Positions 1 through 11,759 of a DNA stretch of 64,000 nt are shown piece by piece. Below the pieces are notes generated by a model that saw only the letters and a list, made by a program, of their open reading frames with translations, had not been told where the DNA came from and did no database searches. The first letter of the stretch is position 1. Every line of letters starts with the position of its first letter. Source of the DNA: Paulownia fortunei (Eukaryota; Streptophyta; Magnoliopsida; Lamiales; Paulowniaceae); NCBI GenBank assembly GCA_019321725.1, contig CM033124.1, positions 15,740,868-15,804,867 on the forward strand, written 5' to 3'. The position numbers and the translations under genes were made by a program.

Positions 1-156
1 ATTTGGCTCATCAACAATGACAATTTTTAGGAAATCAAATTACACTTCTTATCCAAAAAAGGCATTCTGTACTACAAGAAATTAAAGAAACTTACTACTT
101 CTCAAGCAGGAAAAAATAAGGTCCAATTACAATATACAAAAAATTGTTCTACTTAC

Positions 157-3100
157 GCTGGGAATTATCAGGAAGCTGATTGGAAGGGAATATCAGAAGC
201 TCAACACCATTAACATTTCCTTTGAGAGCAAGGTCATTCTTCATCATATTATCCAGTAAAACTTTGTAAATCTTGTCATAGCTGTAGCATTAACGAGATG
301 GCAACTCTTGAACAGAAGAAAATTGGCAATAGAAATCATATGTAGTAATGGAATGTAAAAACTCACAAACCTATCTAGATCTTTAGCAAAAAAGAAAAGG
401 GCTATGTTATCTTCTTTGACACCGTGTTCCTGAAACTGTATTGGCCAGGTGCTTAGGCGAGGCACTTCATAGAGTACAATTCTGCTTTTAAACTTGGTTA
501 CAGCCTCAATAACTTTAGGTGATGCACATGTTGATAAATGAGCTTGGATTCCATCCCATGAGTCAAAAGTGTTACCACTTCGACCAATCTCAAAACTTCC
601 TCTGCACATAAAGCGCATATGTAAGCACACTAGTATCAGGATGACAGAACATAGCACACTACCAAAATCAATAAGCAGGTAAAAATTCAGACAGAATTAT
701 TAGTGAAGAATAAGTCCATACTGCCATATATATTCATGCTCAGGGATTGCTAAGGATTTCAAAAAGAAAGGCATTGCTGCAGGAACATTACTGAACATGT
801 CCCTTGAGGGAGGGCCAATATGGACACCATCCCGTCCTCCAGAAGAAAGACCCTCCACAGGAACCAGTAAGGACTGCTTCACATTATTGAGAGTTTCCTG
901 TTTAAGAGAGTCAGCAGACAAATTCCGGGAAACAGTAGGCCTCTCAGGCAGCTGTGCATCGGAAGACATTTTTTTCTTTCTAGCAGAACTTGCTATATGA
1001 TCTTGATGAGAAGCTACTTCACAACCCACGCTTGACACGGATGAGTCATCAGATTGACTGAAAGCTCTATGCTTTCGATACACTCCTGGCTTTCTCAGCA
1101 CAGCAGCCTCAATAGCAGCTTTAAGGTTATCACTTTCATCTCTTGAAGACTTTACAGATGGTGGCCCGAAGCGGCTTCCAGAACATTCCCTAGTTCGCTC
1201 ACCAGAATTTGTTAAATCCCTGGGCCGAGGTGATCCATCAGGTAGATTTTCATTAGCATTAAAAGCTGGCCTTTCAGCAACAGCATAACAGGAGGAGGAA
1301 TCCTCCTTCAGGCTAGTCTGGTTAGATTTTTGTTCAATATTATTAACTCCATTGGCAGACGAAACCCCAAGAGTACTATGGCCATATATCGATGGTCTCT
1401 TAAATTCAACTGGCCATGCAAAAAATGAAAAATCTTGAAACATCATAAATAACAGTTAAAAGGACAAGAAAACTTTATCAGAAACCAACTCACAACACTG
1501 AATCAAACTGTACCTAAAGAACTGGATAAATCTGCAGTCCTTCGAGCTGCAAGACTGGATGATCTTGATAACGTTGCTGATCCTCCATTAGTTTGTACAG
1601 GCTTCATTTCATGGAGGTTAGCAATGGTAGTCAGTGAAGAAGATTCTCCCCGAGATGCTGCTCTTTTATCAATTCTTGATGTAGAACTCAGAGAAGTACC
1701 CATCATTGAATTAATTGATGAATGTTCTGTTCTGAACGAGCGCTGACGTTCAAATGGGCTCCTCTGTTTTGTATTTTTAATGTCCTGGATGTGAGACAGT
1801 CTAGGAGATAACATCTTTATTTTTGATTCAGAGCGGATGGAGTTTGTAGATTTAAATGACATGGATTTGCCTATCGATCTGACAACTCCCTCCTTAAGAC
1901 GAAAAGAGCCATGTTCCTTAGCTGATTTCTGCCTCCGAATAACAACTTGATCTACAAGCTTGACCTTTGGTTTTGAATTCAGAGAATTAAATGAATTAGA
2001 CTTTGAAAAAGTACCTGCAAAATAGGAAGATTTTGTTGATAATCTTGGACATGGAAACTAAGACGCTTCTCAAGGCAAAACCCACAGCCATGCACAAACT
2101 AACTTAAGAAGTCAGAATAAAACTCCAGTCAATGTCACAAATAGTAAGACAATGTAAAATGGACACTATATAACCTCGAAAATTATGCACACGTAGATCT
2201 GAAGCAGAGCTTGCTGATTCTGTAGTATCATTAACTGGTACTGTGTCTGAAGAAGAATGGTGCGAGGACTGCAGTCTACCCTTATCCAAGTTCTTTAAAG
2301 AATTCTCACGAGAAAGAACAGCTGTTTTGCTAGAATTGGAGTTCTTTGGTGACCCAACTACTGACTCAAGAGCAGGCTTCTTCACTATAGAAGAAACTTC
2401 AGCATCATCATCATCTCTATGCCTTTTACTAGGGATTCTCATAAAACCTTTTGTTCTATGTCCCTCAACATCAGAACTATTTACAAATTCACTACTTGCA
2501 TGACCAGAGGAGTTATTTTTCTCATTTTCATCCATCCTTCCAATCTTTTCTTGCCTTCCATTTCCCACCCGCTCCACAGTCTTGCATTCTTCACACAACC
2601 ATTCACCTTCAGGGACTTTGGCCAGCATTTCTCGCATGCAATAACTGAGATTGAATGAATAGGTTGTCATCATTCTAAATGCAGAAATATGCAAATTTGC
2701 ATGGATAAAGACTCTAGAAAAATTTTTAAGGCTTACGTGTGTTCTGCTCCATCACTGCACCGACAACAGATAGCAAGCAAATCCTCCCGCCCTGCATCTC
2801 CACAGATATCACAAACTTTCACCTTTCCAACAGAAGAGAAACTTCAATCAGTGTCCAGTCAGAAAAGAATTGATTTGTTCATGAGATAATCATAGACGAT
2901 GAAATAACTTGCTTATAAACACCTCCAAATCTTCAAAGTTTAAGATCAAGCTTTTCCAAATGTACAAATACATATAAAAAATCAACCATCATCATATGCC
3001 TACATCATTTTAAATGCAACAATTTAGTCAACCATACGTCTAGTCAAATATGGATACTAGATAGCAACAGTCATAAAGATAATAGCAATATCTGGGTTCA

Positions 3101-6100
3101 GATATTATTTATCAAGCAGTGAAATTTGTGATTAAAAGTTATTTAGAATGATCAAGGAAAATCCAACAAAATCTTGTCTTCATAACAAAATTCATCAAAA
3201 AATCTGAGAATAATTTAAATCAACAGTATCATTTTGTACTGCATAAAGCACAACAAAGTGAACTATGAACAATAAAACAGATTTGTAATAAAAACATGTA
3301 TGCAAATGTGACAATAGTAAAAATTTTAACTGATGATACAGTATATGGTCTTAAAGTTCAAGAATTCCAGTTTAATTCAATTTAAAAGATAAGGAAGTAT
3401 TTACTGAATGACCCAGGGGATGTCTGTCACCAATCAAAACATAATAGACATACTTGAGATTCTTTTTCTCAATGAAATAATGAGAATTACTGGAGGGATT
3501 TTCAATAATATAAATTTTTTTTTGCTATGGGAATATGGTTAGAATTAATCTCACAAAGACATGATGATCTACCAGATTATCAAATTATATGAAATAGGAT
3601 GGAGTAAATCTTCACCAGACAAGAAAGAACCACATTCTTACATCATGCTCCACCATATCCGAGTCATCAGTCTCATCAATGGGTTGAATTTCCACATCCA
3701 TATCATCATTCTTTTCGATGGAATCCAAAACCGTTGCAGGAGGATGACCACAAACAACATCAGATGCTACACCTCTAGGCGATAACGAATCCCAGTGCTC
3801 TGTTGAGCCCTCCAACAGTTCGTCCCTTGTATCAGAAGGCTTATCTTCTTTAACATCCCTTGGGTATAATTTTCCATTGGAAGCTTGAGAAAAAGTATTC
3901 TGAACCTTCAGTAAGTCAGTAGTATCATCAGTGCTTTTTAATAAAGGAATTTCCACCAAGCCTGAATTTTGTGAATATAATCCAGTTTGTGAGCTACTTG
4001 GTAACACTTTGTCAGAACTCTCTCCACTAATTTTGCTCTGCTTATTATACTTTATCCTACAGTCCTCAGTATCGGATTTTCTATTTGCATGTTCATCAGT
4101 TCCACTGACACATGAAAAACAATCATCACGCCCTTCTGGAACTCTCCGACCCTCAGATTTTGAGTGCACCCCACTATCATCTGATGCAGATGCATTGGAA
4201 GTCCTCGAGGATGCCTTACCTACTGCATTTTCAGAGAAAGAATTAGAAGTTGAGTTCATGCCTGCCACAGTGCTCGGTACACTTAGTTGCTCAATTTCAA
4301 TATTCTCCGCACAGGTTTCTCCAGCAAACTCATCATTTGATTTCATTAAAACCTTATTAACATGAAAGCAAGACGAGCAAGGAGCAGAGCACACGTTACA
4401 CGTCCCAGACTTCCCTCTATAGTCAACCTTTTGGCTTCTATCAGAACAAATACTGAAGTCCTTATTATTTTCAGACGTCACCTAACCAATTAACAAAAAA
4501 TAAATAAGAGAATAATGCATCAAAGAGGAGTAATTAGAGATTAATGATAATAGAATAAGTCTTTCACCAGTTAGAGAAGCTAAGAAAATAAAGCAAGAGA
4601 TAGATTGAGTGCCGGAGGCAGAGGAAAGGGAAGGGCAGGATCAGACAGGGCAATACACATCTAAGATCACAGTACCTTTAGATGAAGCGGATGTCGAACC
4701 AATTTCATCAACATCGAGTAAAAAAACAATAAAATAAATATCTAAAATTGTATATAGCACCAGTCCAAGACAGACTCAGAAGACGCACAATCGCACACGA
4801 CGACTGAAGAAATACAATTATCCTCCAATTAACTTTTACACAAGATTCTTCTATCCAACATGCTCACCCATAATGTTTAATAAACCTCTCACCAAATAAT
4901 TCATATAGTTGTTTTGAGACAGTTAAGTATACTAATAAATACATTGAGATGTCTAAAAAACCAGCATCCATATGAGATTCTCCCAAAATATTGAGAATTG
5001 AATGGATCATTGATAAGGCTCATCCAGCAACCGTATGGTCTCCTCTGAGCCAAGAGAAATGGCATGAAACCATGTAGACAAAACCGAGTTAATAAGATTC
5101 TCCTAAAATCTTGTAAGGCCTAGGCTTTCTCCCCATGAAATTAAACCAATACTAGTAGCGGTAGAAACATGGTCAATTTCACCATTTCTTATACAGCACG
5201 AATGCTTACACACCAACTTTTGGAAACCACTTTTCTTCTCTTTTAGTTATTTAATTCAGAATAGAGGGGCAAAAGAGATATTAAGATCATGATGACAACA
5301 AAGATTGACTAACAATAATGGTTGCATGGAAATTTGGAATAGAAACTTATTTATCCCACGGTACGAGGAACACACTTTAAGTAGTATGCAACCTAACAAA
5401 TAGCAGAATGTGATATAATGAAGTCTGAACATATTAGCAAACAGACTTTGCATGCTGACTTTTCAACGACAACAACTGGTCAAGAGGTATGCTACAAAAG
5501 TCCAGAACAAAGTTAAAAGGACCACTATGTCTTGTTCATTATAGTTGTCGTGTACCTATGCTCCTTAGACCATTAACAGAGAGCCATAAAATGAAATGCA
5601 AAATTAGTTCCTCTCACAAAACAAATACAAATTCAACAAATTGAACAAAACCTATACAAGTTTCACAAATTTCTACCTGCATCAAGTAAAGCAGGATTAA
5701 ATTTGTAGAGAATCAATGAAAATATGAATTGTGACAATGATCCTATGGCGTAACTTCATTTCAATGATGGATCACCAGAAGGAAAGGCAACAGCTGTGGG
5801 AGAAAAATTATAGAATTAACTTCACACAAAATTGAAAGGTTAAGACAGCAGGTTATCGTAATATAAATGCTGGAACCATTCCCTATAATTCTAGAGACAA
5901 TGAGAACCTTGTTTCTCTCTTCTTCCAATTCTGTATTGTACCTCAGAAACCAAATCAAGCTCCTATTATTTATTCAGAACTGGAGCTACAATAAACAACT
6001 AAAAGACTGCATTCCTCTATATTATTTCACCCAATCCCATTCTGACTAAACAAAACCAGTAGATTTCATTCAAATCATGCCTCATATCCCTTCTTTTTTA

Positions 6101-6855
6101 CCATCATAGCATCAGTCAATGTGAAAAGAAAAGCTGCTTCTATTAATTTCAACAGGTATGAATGAGAAAGGGCAGGGAGGAGGCATAAAAGAGAGGAGAT
6201 GAAAGTATAAGAAAAACCAGCAGTGATTACCCGGATATTTATCTCACCATATGGGTCAGCAAGTCACAATTTGCCTCATCAACTGGCCCTTGCATCCTAA
6301 AGTTTCCTCTCAATATTGGGGTAGTCTGAGAAGCAAATGAAAGTACAATAAATTAAAAGAAACTTCCAAAAGTTTGCACCAAGTAACTTATACAAGCATT
6401 GAGTATCATTTAAATAAATCTGCTAAAGCTCCATCAGTATGATTACATCCAAATCACATTATAGCCCCTATATATTTTTCAAATTTATAATGATTTTTAA
6501 ATACGGGTAAGGAAACCAACAGAAGTATGCAATTATATGTACGGATAAATCCTGTAATAGGCCTATTGGGGATGAAAAAGAACAAAGTATATGTCTGCGA
6601 GTTCATCACATATCACATATCACATATCAATTTTAACAATGAAATCAAATAAAAACTAAAAATTTAAGACAAAATAACGACAATTGAGCATGCAAATAAT
6701 TGAAACAAATTAGAAGGCAATAAAAAGGGGGGAATTAAGTGAACCCTAATAGAGTAGGTTCAAAGGGGGGACAAAAAATAACATGCCTGGGGCTGAGATA
6801 GAGTGGGAGTAGCATCGCAGAGGTCTTGGAGGGTTCGCTCCCTGCGCTTATTCAT
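157..6855 (-). CDS. AIPP2/PAIPP2-like PHD-finger protein, 3' end outside window
   Basis: Nine coding exons on the minus strand, read from splice sites and frame continuity: 6787-6855, 6248-6325, 3642-4481, 2737-2822, 2175-2644, 1514-2014, 722-1433, 371-601 and 157-281, about 1,037 codons so far. Positions 1-156 are intron and the C-terminus lies off the left edge. The N-terminus starts MNKRRERTLQDL and runs into an ILRG..RMQGPVDE block. A Cys-rich knuckle (CNVCSAPCSSC) lies near residue 76. A C4HC3 PHD finger covers about residues 330-376 (CDIC, CCRC, HTYC, CEEC). Long Ser-rich, probably disordered segments follow. A conserved C-terminal module starts near residue 910 (PEHEYIWQGSFEI, then HLSTCASPKV and LSTWP). 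This order matches Arabidopsis AIPP2 and its paralogue. In that family the PHD reads histone H3 and works with the BAH protein AIPP3/BDT1 and the phosphatase CPL2 to repress transcription in the nucleus. Which paralogue this is cannot be decided. Intron 1 has a GC donor. Confidence 0.9.
4482..6247 (-). other. Intron 2 of the PHD-finger gene
   Basis: This 1.77-kb stretch separates the second and third coding exons. It begins with a canonical donor after position 6248 and ends in a TTAG acceptor at 4482. It is A+T-rich, and short reading frames on both strands inside it have no recognisable motif. I see no gene or clear transposon in it. Confidence 0.75.
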
Positions 6856-7560
6856 GGGCAAGTTGCCGCCGGTCGATCAAGCATTAATCTCCCAATTATT
6901 ATTTAAATCACAAAAATACATGCGTGAAGAAATAAGCTAAATGCAGGAAATGAAATTATTCCCCTCTCTCAATATCTGGAGATTAACTATTTAAGGAATC
7001 AGTAGGGGAATTGATTTAGAATTAGGAAGCATGGAGTGGATAAATCAATATTCATTTACTATACTAATTTATATATATAATTAAAAGAGAGGATCTGAAA
7101 AAATCTCAGAAAAACCTTGTAGAATTTAGGAGAGAGGGTTTGAGGAAATTAAGAAGGGAGAGAGTTGTTGTTGGTATGTATAAGAGACCTGGCCTTGATG
7201 GTTTTTGCTGTGGTGCCGAGTTTAAAGTCTTTCCTCTCTCTATATATTTCTCTCTTTCTGCAGAAAAATACAGATATTACACTATCTGTCCTTATATTTC
7301 CACCTCTCTTTCTCCTCCTCTTGCTCACACACACACTCTCTCTCTCTATATATATACATACATACATACATACGGTTTCTGTAGGTATATACGTTCGTGT
7401 GTAAAATATGAGAACTGAAAAATGTGTGCAACTTATTTTCTGAAAAATATTAAAAAAATATATAATGAGAAGCAAATTCGCACTTTTGCCTTTTATATTT
7501 ATTTATTGCTAGTTAGCAAAATTTATTTATTTAGGTTTTTAGCATTTAATAATTAATTTT
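6856..7560 (-). promoter_or_regulatory. 5' leader and proximal promoter of PHD-finger gene
   Basis: The sequence upstream of the PHD start codon at 6855 carries CT-rich and GA-rich stretches. No convincing TATA box or transcription start could be fixed. A compound microsatellite sits at 7325-7373. Apparent reading frames at 7140-7475 are translations of this low-complexity sequence and are not genes. Confidence 0.4.
7325..7373. repeat. Compound microsatellite (CA)n-(CT)n-(TA)n-(CATA)n
   Basis: Four simple-repeat tracts follow one another directly: CA, CT, TA, then CATA units. They lie about 470-520 bp upstream of the PHD-gene start codon. Such compound tracts are length-polymorphic by slippage. 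Confidence 0.9.
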
Positions 7561-7653
7561 TCACTTTTCTTTTCTTCTTGGGTTCGTAGCAGTAGGGATG
7601 GGTAGGCTATTCGTGTCAACTGCAAGATTGCGTGACAAAGGCAGCCCATGGGG

Positions 7654-7685
7654 GGTCACACGTGTGATTGCCGCGGCACGTGACC
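7654..7685. promoter_or_regulatory. Twin G-boxes in an inverted-repeat setting
   Basis: CACGTG occurs at 7659-7664 and again at 7677-7682, 18 bp apart. The first lies in a 12-bp perfect palindrome (TCACACGTGTGA, 7656-7667). The pair is framed by GGTCAC (7654-7659) and GTGACC (7680-7685), with CCGCGG at 7671-7676 between them. The surrounding 130 bp is G+C-rich in an A+T-rich spacer. G-boxes bind plant bZIP and bHLH factors. The site is about 0.8 kb upstream of the PHD gene on its promoter side, so regulation of that gene is possible but inferred. Confidence 0.45.
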
Positions 7686-7784
7686 TCGCCTCCCCAGTCC
7701 TCTCCCATCTTATGCGGCTTTTCCCCGGTTCTTGAGTTGTCTGCCTCAACCAAACTATTGGAATATATCCAGTCATATAAATTT

Positions 7785-7858
7785 GGTATCTAATTCTACT
7801 ATAACTTATTTTTGGAAAAATGGTATCTAATTCTACTAAAACTTATTTTTGGAAAAAT
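7785..7858. repeat. 37-bp tandem duplication
   Basis: Two adjacent copies, beginning GGTATCTAATTCTACT at 7785 and 7822, differ at only one or two positions. The duplication lies in intergenic DNA with no other identified feature. Confidence 0.85.
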
Positions 7859-9135
7859 TAGTTCACAAAATTGTAGTTTGCAAATGTCATTCTTTACTTT
7901 TGCAATAGCAATATACAAATAATTCTAATTTGTATTCTTGTAAACCCCCATATGCCTTAATTAATATAATACTTAAATATACATTTTTATTTGGCATAAT
8001 TATTTACATCAATTATATTTAATATTTTATTATATTATTAATGTTCTCGAAAAATAACACGAATCAAATCATCAATCCAATTACTCAGTTCTTGAATCAT
8101 CACCCACAACACCTACAAAACTAGGGCTGGGGTACCTTCCGATGCTTAAGGATAATTGGAAGAATTGAACGTTGTAATATAGTAATGCTTAATGTAAATC
8201 ATACCTCAAGAACCATAAAAAATTTATATAATGAGGAGGTTTACCTTATTTGTATAACTTTCATTTAAAAAAATCAACCATGATTCAAGAAGCCTAGATA
8301 AGACAAAATCTTCTTTCCTCATCCGGCACTTTGTATAAATAGAGTAAAAATTTATTATTTTTGCATTTTCTATTAGGCATAAGTTGAAATTATCAATTCA
8401 GATATATTCAGATCAGTCAATAAAGACGTGTATGAATTGAGGAGAAATCATTAATTTAGCACGACTATCACCCTACTAGAAAGGCTATACAATAAATCGT
8501 AAGTTTGAGCTCATTAAGAATTCAAGCATAAAGTTATCATAGCCAAACTCATATCGACTACGTTTAATAGATAAAGACATCACAACGACCCCATAGGCCT
8601 GAGCCCATAAGAAAAAGATAATGCCTAATGATCATGCATGGACCTAGGTTAGCTCAACCCAACATTGACTCAGCTAAATTTAGCCCACATCAATTACAAT
8701 ATTGATTTAAACTAATTATATATCAAGTGGAGTTACAATTATAACTAACATATTGATAACTAAATTAGCTTATATAATCATTAAACACTAATGAAAATTA
8801 CTTTAGAAACTAATAAAATAGATATAAGTAGTGATATACATGATATCTAATTATAAATAACAGTAAAAATAGTGTTCTACTATAAAAATTGTTTCATATT
8901 ATTTTTAAAAATATTAATAATTGATACTGTTATAATTATTTATTTAATAATAAACTATGTGTGTTTAGGAGATGTGTTAGGCTTTTATGACAAATTTAGC
9001 AAATTTCAATATAGACGATGATTCACAAATTGATAATATTTACGTGTAAAACAGTATAATTACACAAAATATTAATTACACATAATATGAATAAATTACA
9101 TATATATACACAATTTGTACATTTTAATTAATAAT

Positions 9136-9170
9136 TATATATGTGTGTGTGCGCGCGCACGCGCACGCGC
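9136..9170. repeat. Alternating purine-pyrimidine tract, Z-DNA prone
   Basis: Thirty-five bases alternate strictly between purine and pyrimidine, passing from TA through TG to GC and AC/GC dinucleotides. The GC-rich half stands out sharply from its surroundings. Such tracts can adopt left-handed DNA under torsion; that is family knowledge and not something the sequence proves. Confidence 0.8.
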
Positions 9171-9242
9171 TCGCAAAATTACATTACTTAAATTTAAAAA
9201 AAAAATTGAGAATTGAAAGCGTTAATTTGCACTATGCTTTCA

Positions 9243-9275
9243 ATTGAAAGCGTTATACCAATTACCGCTTTCAAT
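9243..9275. repeat. Short perfect inverted repeat, 10-bp stem
   Basis: ATTGAAAGCG at 9243-9252 pairs with CGCTTTCAAT at 9266-9275 across a 13-base loop. Two further AAAGCGTTA-type motifs flank it between 9213 and 9305, giving a cluster of small hairpins. No adjacent gene suggests a terminator, so the function is unknown. Confidence 0.6.
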
Positions 9276-10269
9276 TAGAAGCGTTAAAATGTGTAACGCT
9301 TTGTTATAATTCTCCAAACCCTTCGTATTCTAATAAATATTTTATTAAATTATAATAATTTGCTAAAAAAATCCTCAAATTTAAAAGCAAAGTAATTAGA
9401 AATAGAATACCCTATTGATTTGAGATTTGATTCCTCGATTTTTATACATATTATTAATTTTCATAAAAAAAAATTAACCACAAATTTCAAAAATTATTCC
9501 AAACACAAGCGTTTGATGGCATCAATTTTTCAATTTAAATGTCATTCCTAGCCAAAGAAGCGGACGTATAGACAATGAAATTCGTTTAGGTTAATTTTTT
9601 ATTTACTGGAGGCAATAATGACTAGATTTTATATAACTGAGGCAGGTAGTTCTTTCATATATTATGTAGTTGATTATTTATGATGCATGTATTTCTGTCA
9701 TATAAGCTCTTTGTTTGCAAAATATCTTCACAATCATACTTTTGTTGTAAGTTAAGTAAATACCCCAAATTCCGAAAAATATATTTCATAATAAGTTTGA
9801 ACATGTTGTAAATATTGTCATTTATTGGTAAATAAATATTAAAGACACAAAAGTTGGATAAATGGACAGATACAATATTGTCCCAATACTTAAGTTGTTT
9901 TTTTACATTTAAAGCAAAATCTCAATAAATGAATATTCGATAAATTAATAACTTCGTTTATATAATAGAAGTTATCGCTCCAACTCACCCTAATGTGCTA
10001 AATTAATAGTTTTTTAAATTCTTTAGGGCCCAACGAAAATATAAATTAATAATGGACAAAAAAAACATGTATGATTCATAATATTAAAGAATTTATTTAT
10101 TGACAACTTTTATTTTCTCAATTCTACTATTTTACAAAATATGCATTCAAAGTCTTTTATTTTTTCTTTGTACGTAACACAACTTTGTCTTTAATTATTT
10201 TTTTGGCCAATCATGCATTACATCTGATACAATTTTTTTCATATTTTAGAAATTAGTTAGATAACTATA

Positions 10270-10928
10270 TGTCATGGACTTGTTCCCCACTCCTTACGAC
10301 TTAACTAAGTCAGGCCCCTCTTTGAGTATTTGTGTGTGAAAAAAGGGTATCAAATAATTAAAGAATGTTTGATTAAAAAAAACAAGAGAGTTCTTAAGAA
10401 ATAATTTTCACTCAAACTTTAATTCTTAACTTCCATGGTTATAAATGACCAACTATTCCCTATTTATACTTTCCACCACATCAAAATAGACGGTGGATAT
10501 AAAAAAACATTCAATGGTTTGAAGAGACTTTTTAAAACTTGCAGGAATATTTATATCATATTCCTTTAAATATTTACAAATGTGTATTTTTTAAAAACTT
10601 CTCTATTATTCTATATGTTTCTAGATTACTTTATTATATTTTACATATTTCTAGACATCTCTAGGTGTCTCTACATATTTCTAGAATCCTCTTGAATACT
10701 CCGAAACAATGAAAAGTTCTAGAATTATTTAAAACTTTCTAAAATATTTCAACGTCTTTTAGAAGTCTCTAAATATTCGCGAAACTTACTAGAAACTTCC
10801 TAACTTTTGCTCATTTTCCTTCAAATCTCTCTCCAAAATATGAGAAATATAACTTATTTGAATCTCTAAGTTTAAGAAAAAATATGATCGGGTAGACGAT
10901 GTCGGGCTTAGAGTCGTGGTCTGTTACA
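10270..10928 (-). mobile_element. Probable solo or degenerate LTR, minus orientation
   Basis: Read on the minus strand, this 0.66-kb block starts TGTAACAGACC and ends CCATGACA, the TG...CA ends expected of an LTR. It holds a TATAAATAGG promoter-like box about two thirds of the way along, and many CTAGA/TCTAGA-type motifs in its first half. No convincing primer-binding site follows it and the 5-bp flanks do not match, so it is either a solo LTR with decayed target duplications or one end of an eroded element. The family cannot be named. Confidence 0.45.
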
Positions 10929-11759
10929 TACAGCTTGAAATACCCCTTTGAGGAAATATATGTTATAATATAATTATCATCTGGATCATGATTATCATCA
11001 ATAGGCGTATCTATTAATTTTTAAACAATATCTTCATTAGTAGGCGATTTCATCACTGTATCATTTTTACTAGGATAATTCAGAATATACTCAATATTCA
11101 TTGTATTCATTATATTAGAAATGTTTTTTCATATTATTTAACAAATATTTTGGTGACCTTTTAAGAGTATTTGATATTGTTGACTGATTGACGGAGGTGA
11201 AACTTTTGTAATATTCTTTTTGACTTGAAGAATAATGCTCATTTTTATAGTCGCACAATGCTTTCTTTATCTCATTTGTCAATTTAGTTTGATTTTCTTA
11301 GCTTATTTCAAATGAGAAGCCATAAAAAAAAAAAGATGAAAATTATAATAATTTTGAGTCTAAAAAAAATTTAATGACTATTTATAGAGTTGTGTTCTAC
11401 TATATATGTTAAATGTCTTGAAACACTTTATATTTAATCGTATTAAATTTGAAAAATACATTTATTGTATGTCAAATTACTTATTAACATTCATATCAAA
11501 TGTATGCATGTAGCGATTTTGGGCTTCAATACATGTACACAATATTTTTTTTTTAAATAAGGTAACTATAACTTTTGTAATTCTCTATGTACACATTAAT
11601 TTTTTGATCACATACCATTATTTTTCTTAGTTATAGCTCATGAATTTAGTTAAAAGAAAAGGTATATGTACAAAAGTAATATATATATATATATATATAT
11701 ATCTTTTGTAAATTAATAAATTCATGTCTTTAAAATAATATTTTTTCAAAATTCCAACA
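10929..11759. other. A+T-rich intergenic spacer
   Basis: No supported gene. The stretch contains a pure (AT)n tract at about 11678-11702 and is otherwise unassigned, possibly older transposon sequence lying between the LTR and the gypsy remnant. Confidence 0.5.

Larger units (their letters stand above)
7860..10269. other. A+T-rich intergenic spacer
   Basis: No coding segment could be supported on either strand. The stretch has a Z-DNA-prone tract at 9136-9170 and a small hairpin cluster at about 9213-9305. Otherwise it is diverged, A+T-rich sequence that I cannot assign to a transposon family. Confidence 0.6.

Noticed and set aside
7140..7475. Overlapping reading frames on both strands
   Set aside because: They translate a compound microsatellite and CT-rich leader; no domain or splice-supported structure.
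7561..7776. Minus-strand 71-codon frame in the G+C-rich patch
   Set aside because: It arises from a short G+C-rich regulatory-looking island, has no recognisable motif and lacks a supporting gene structure.
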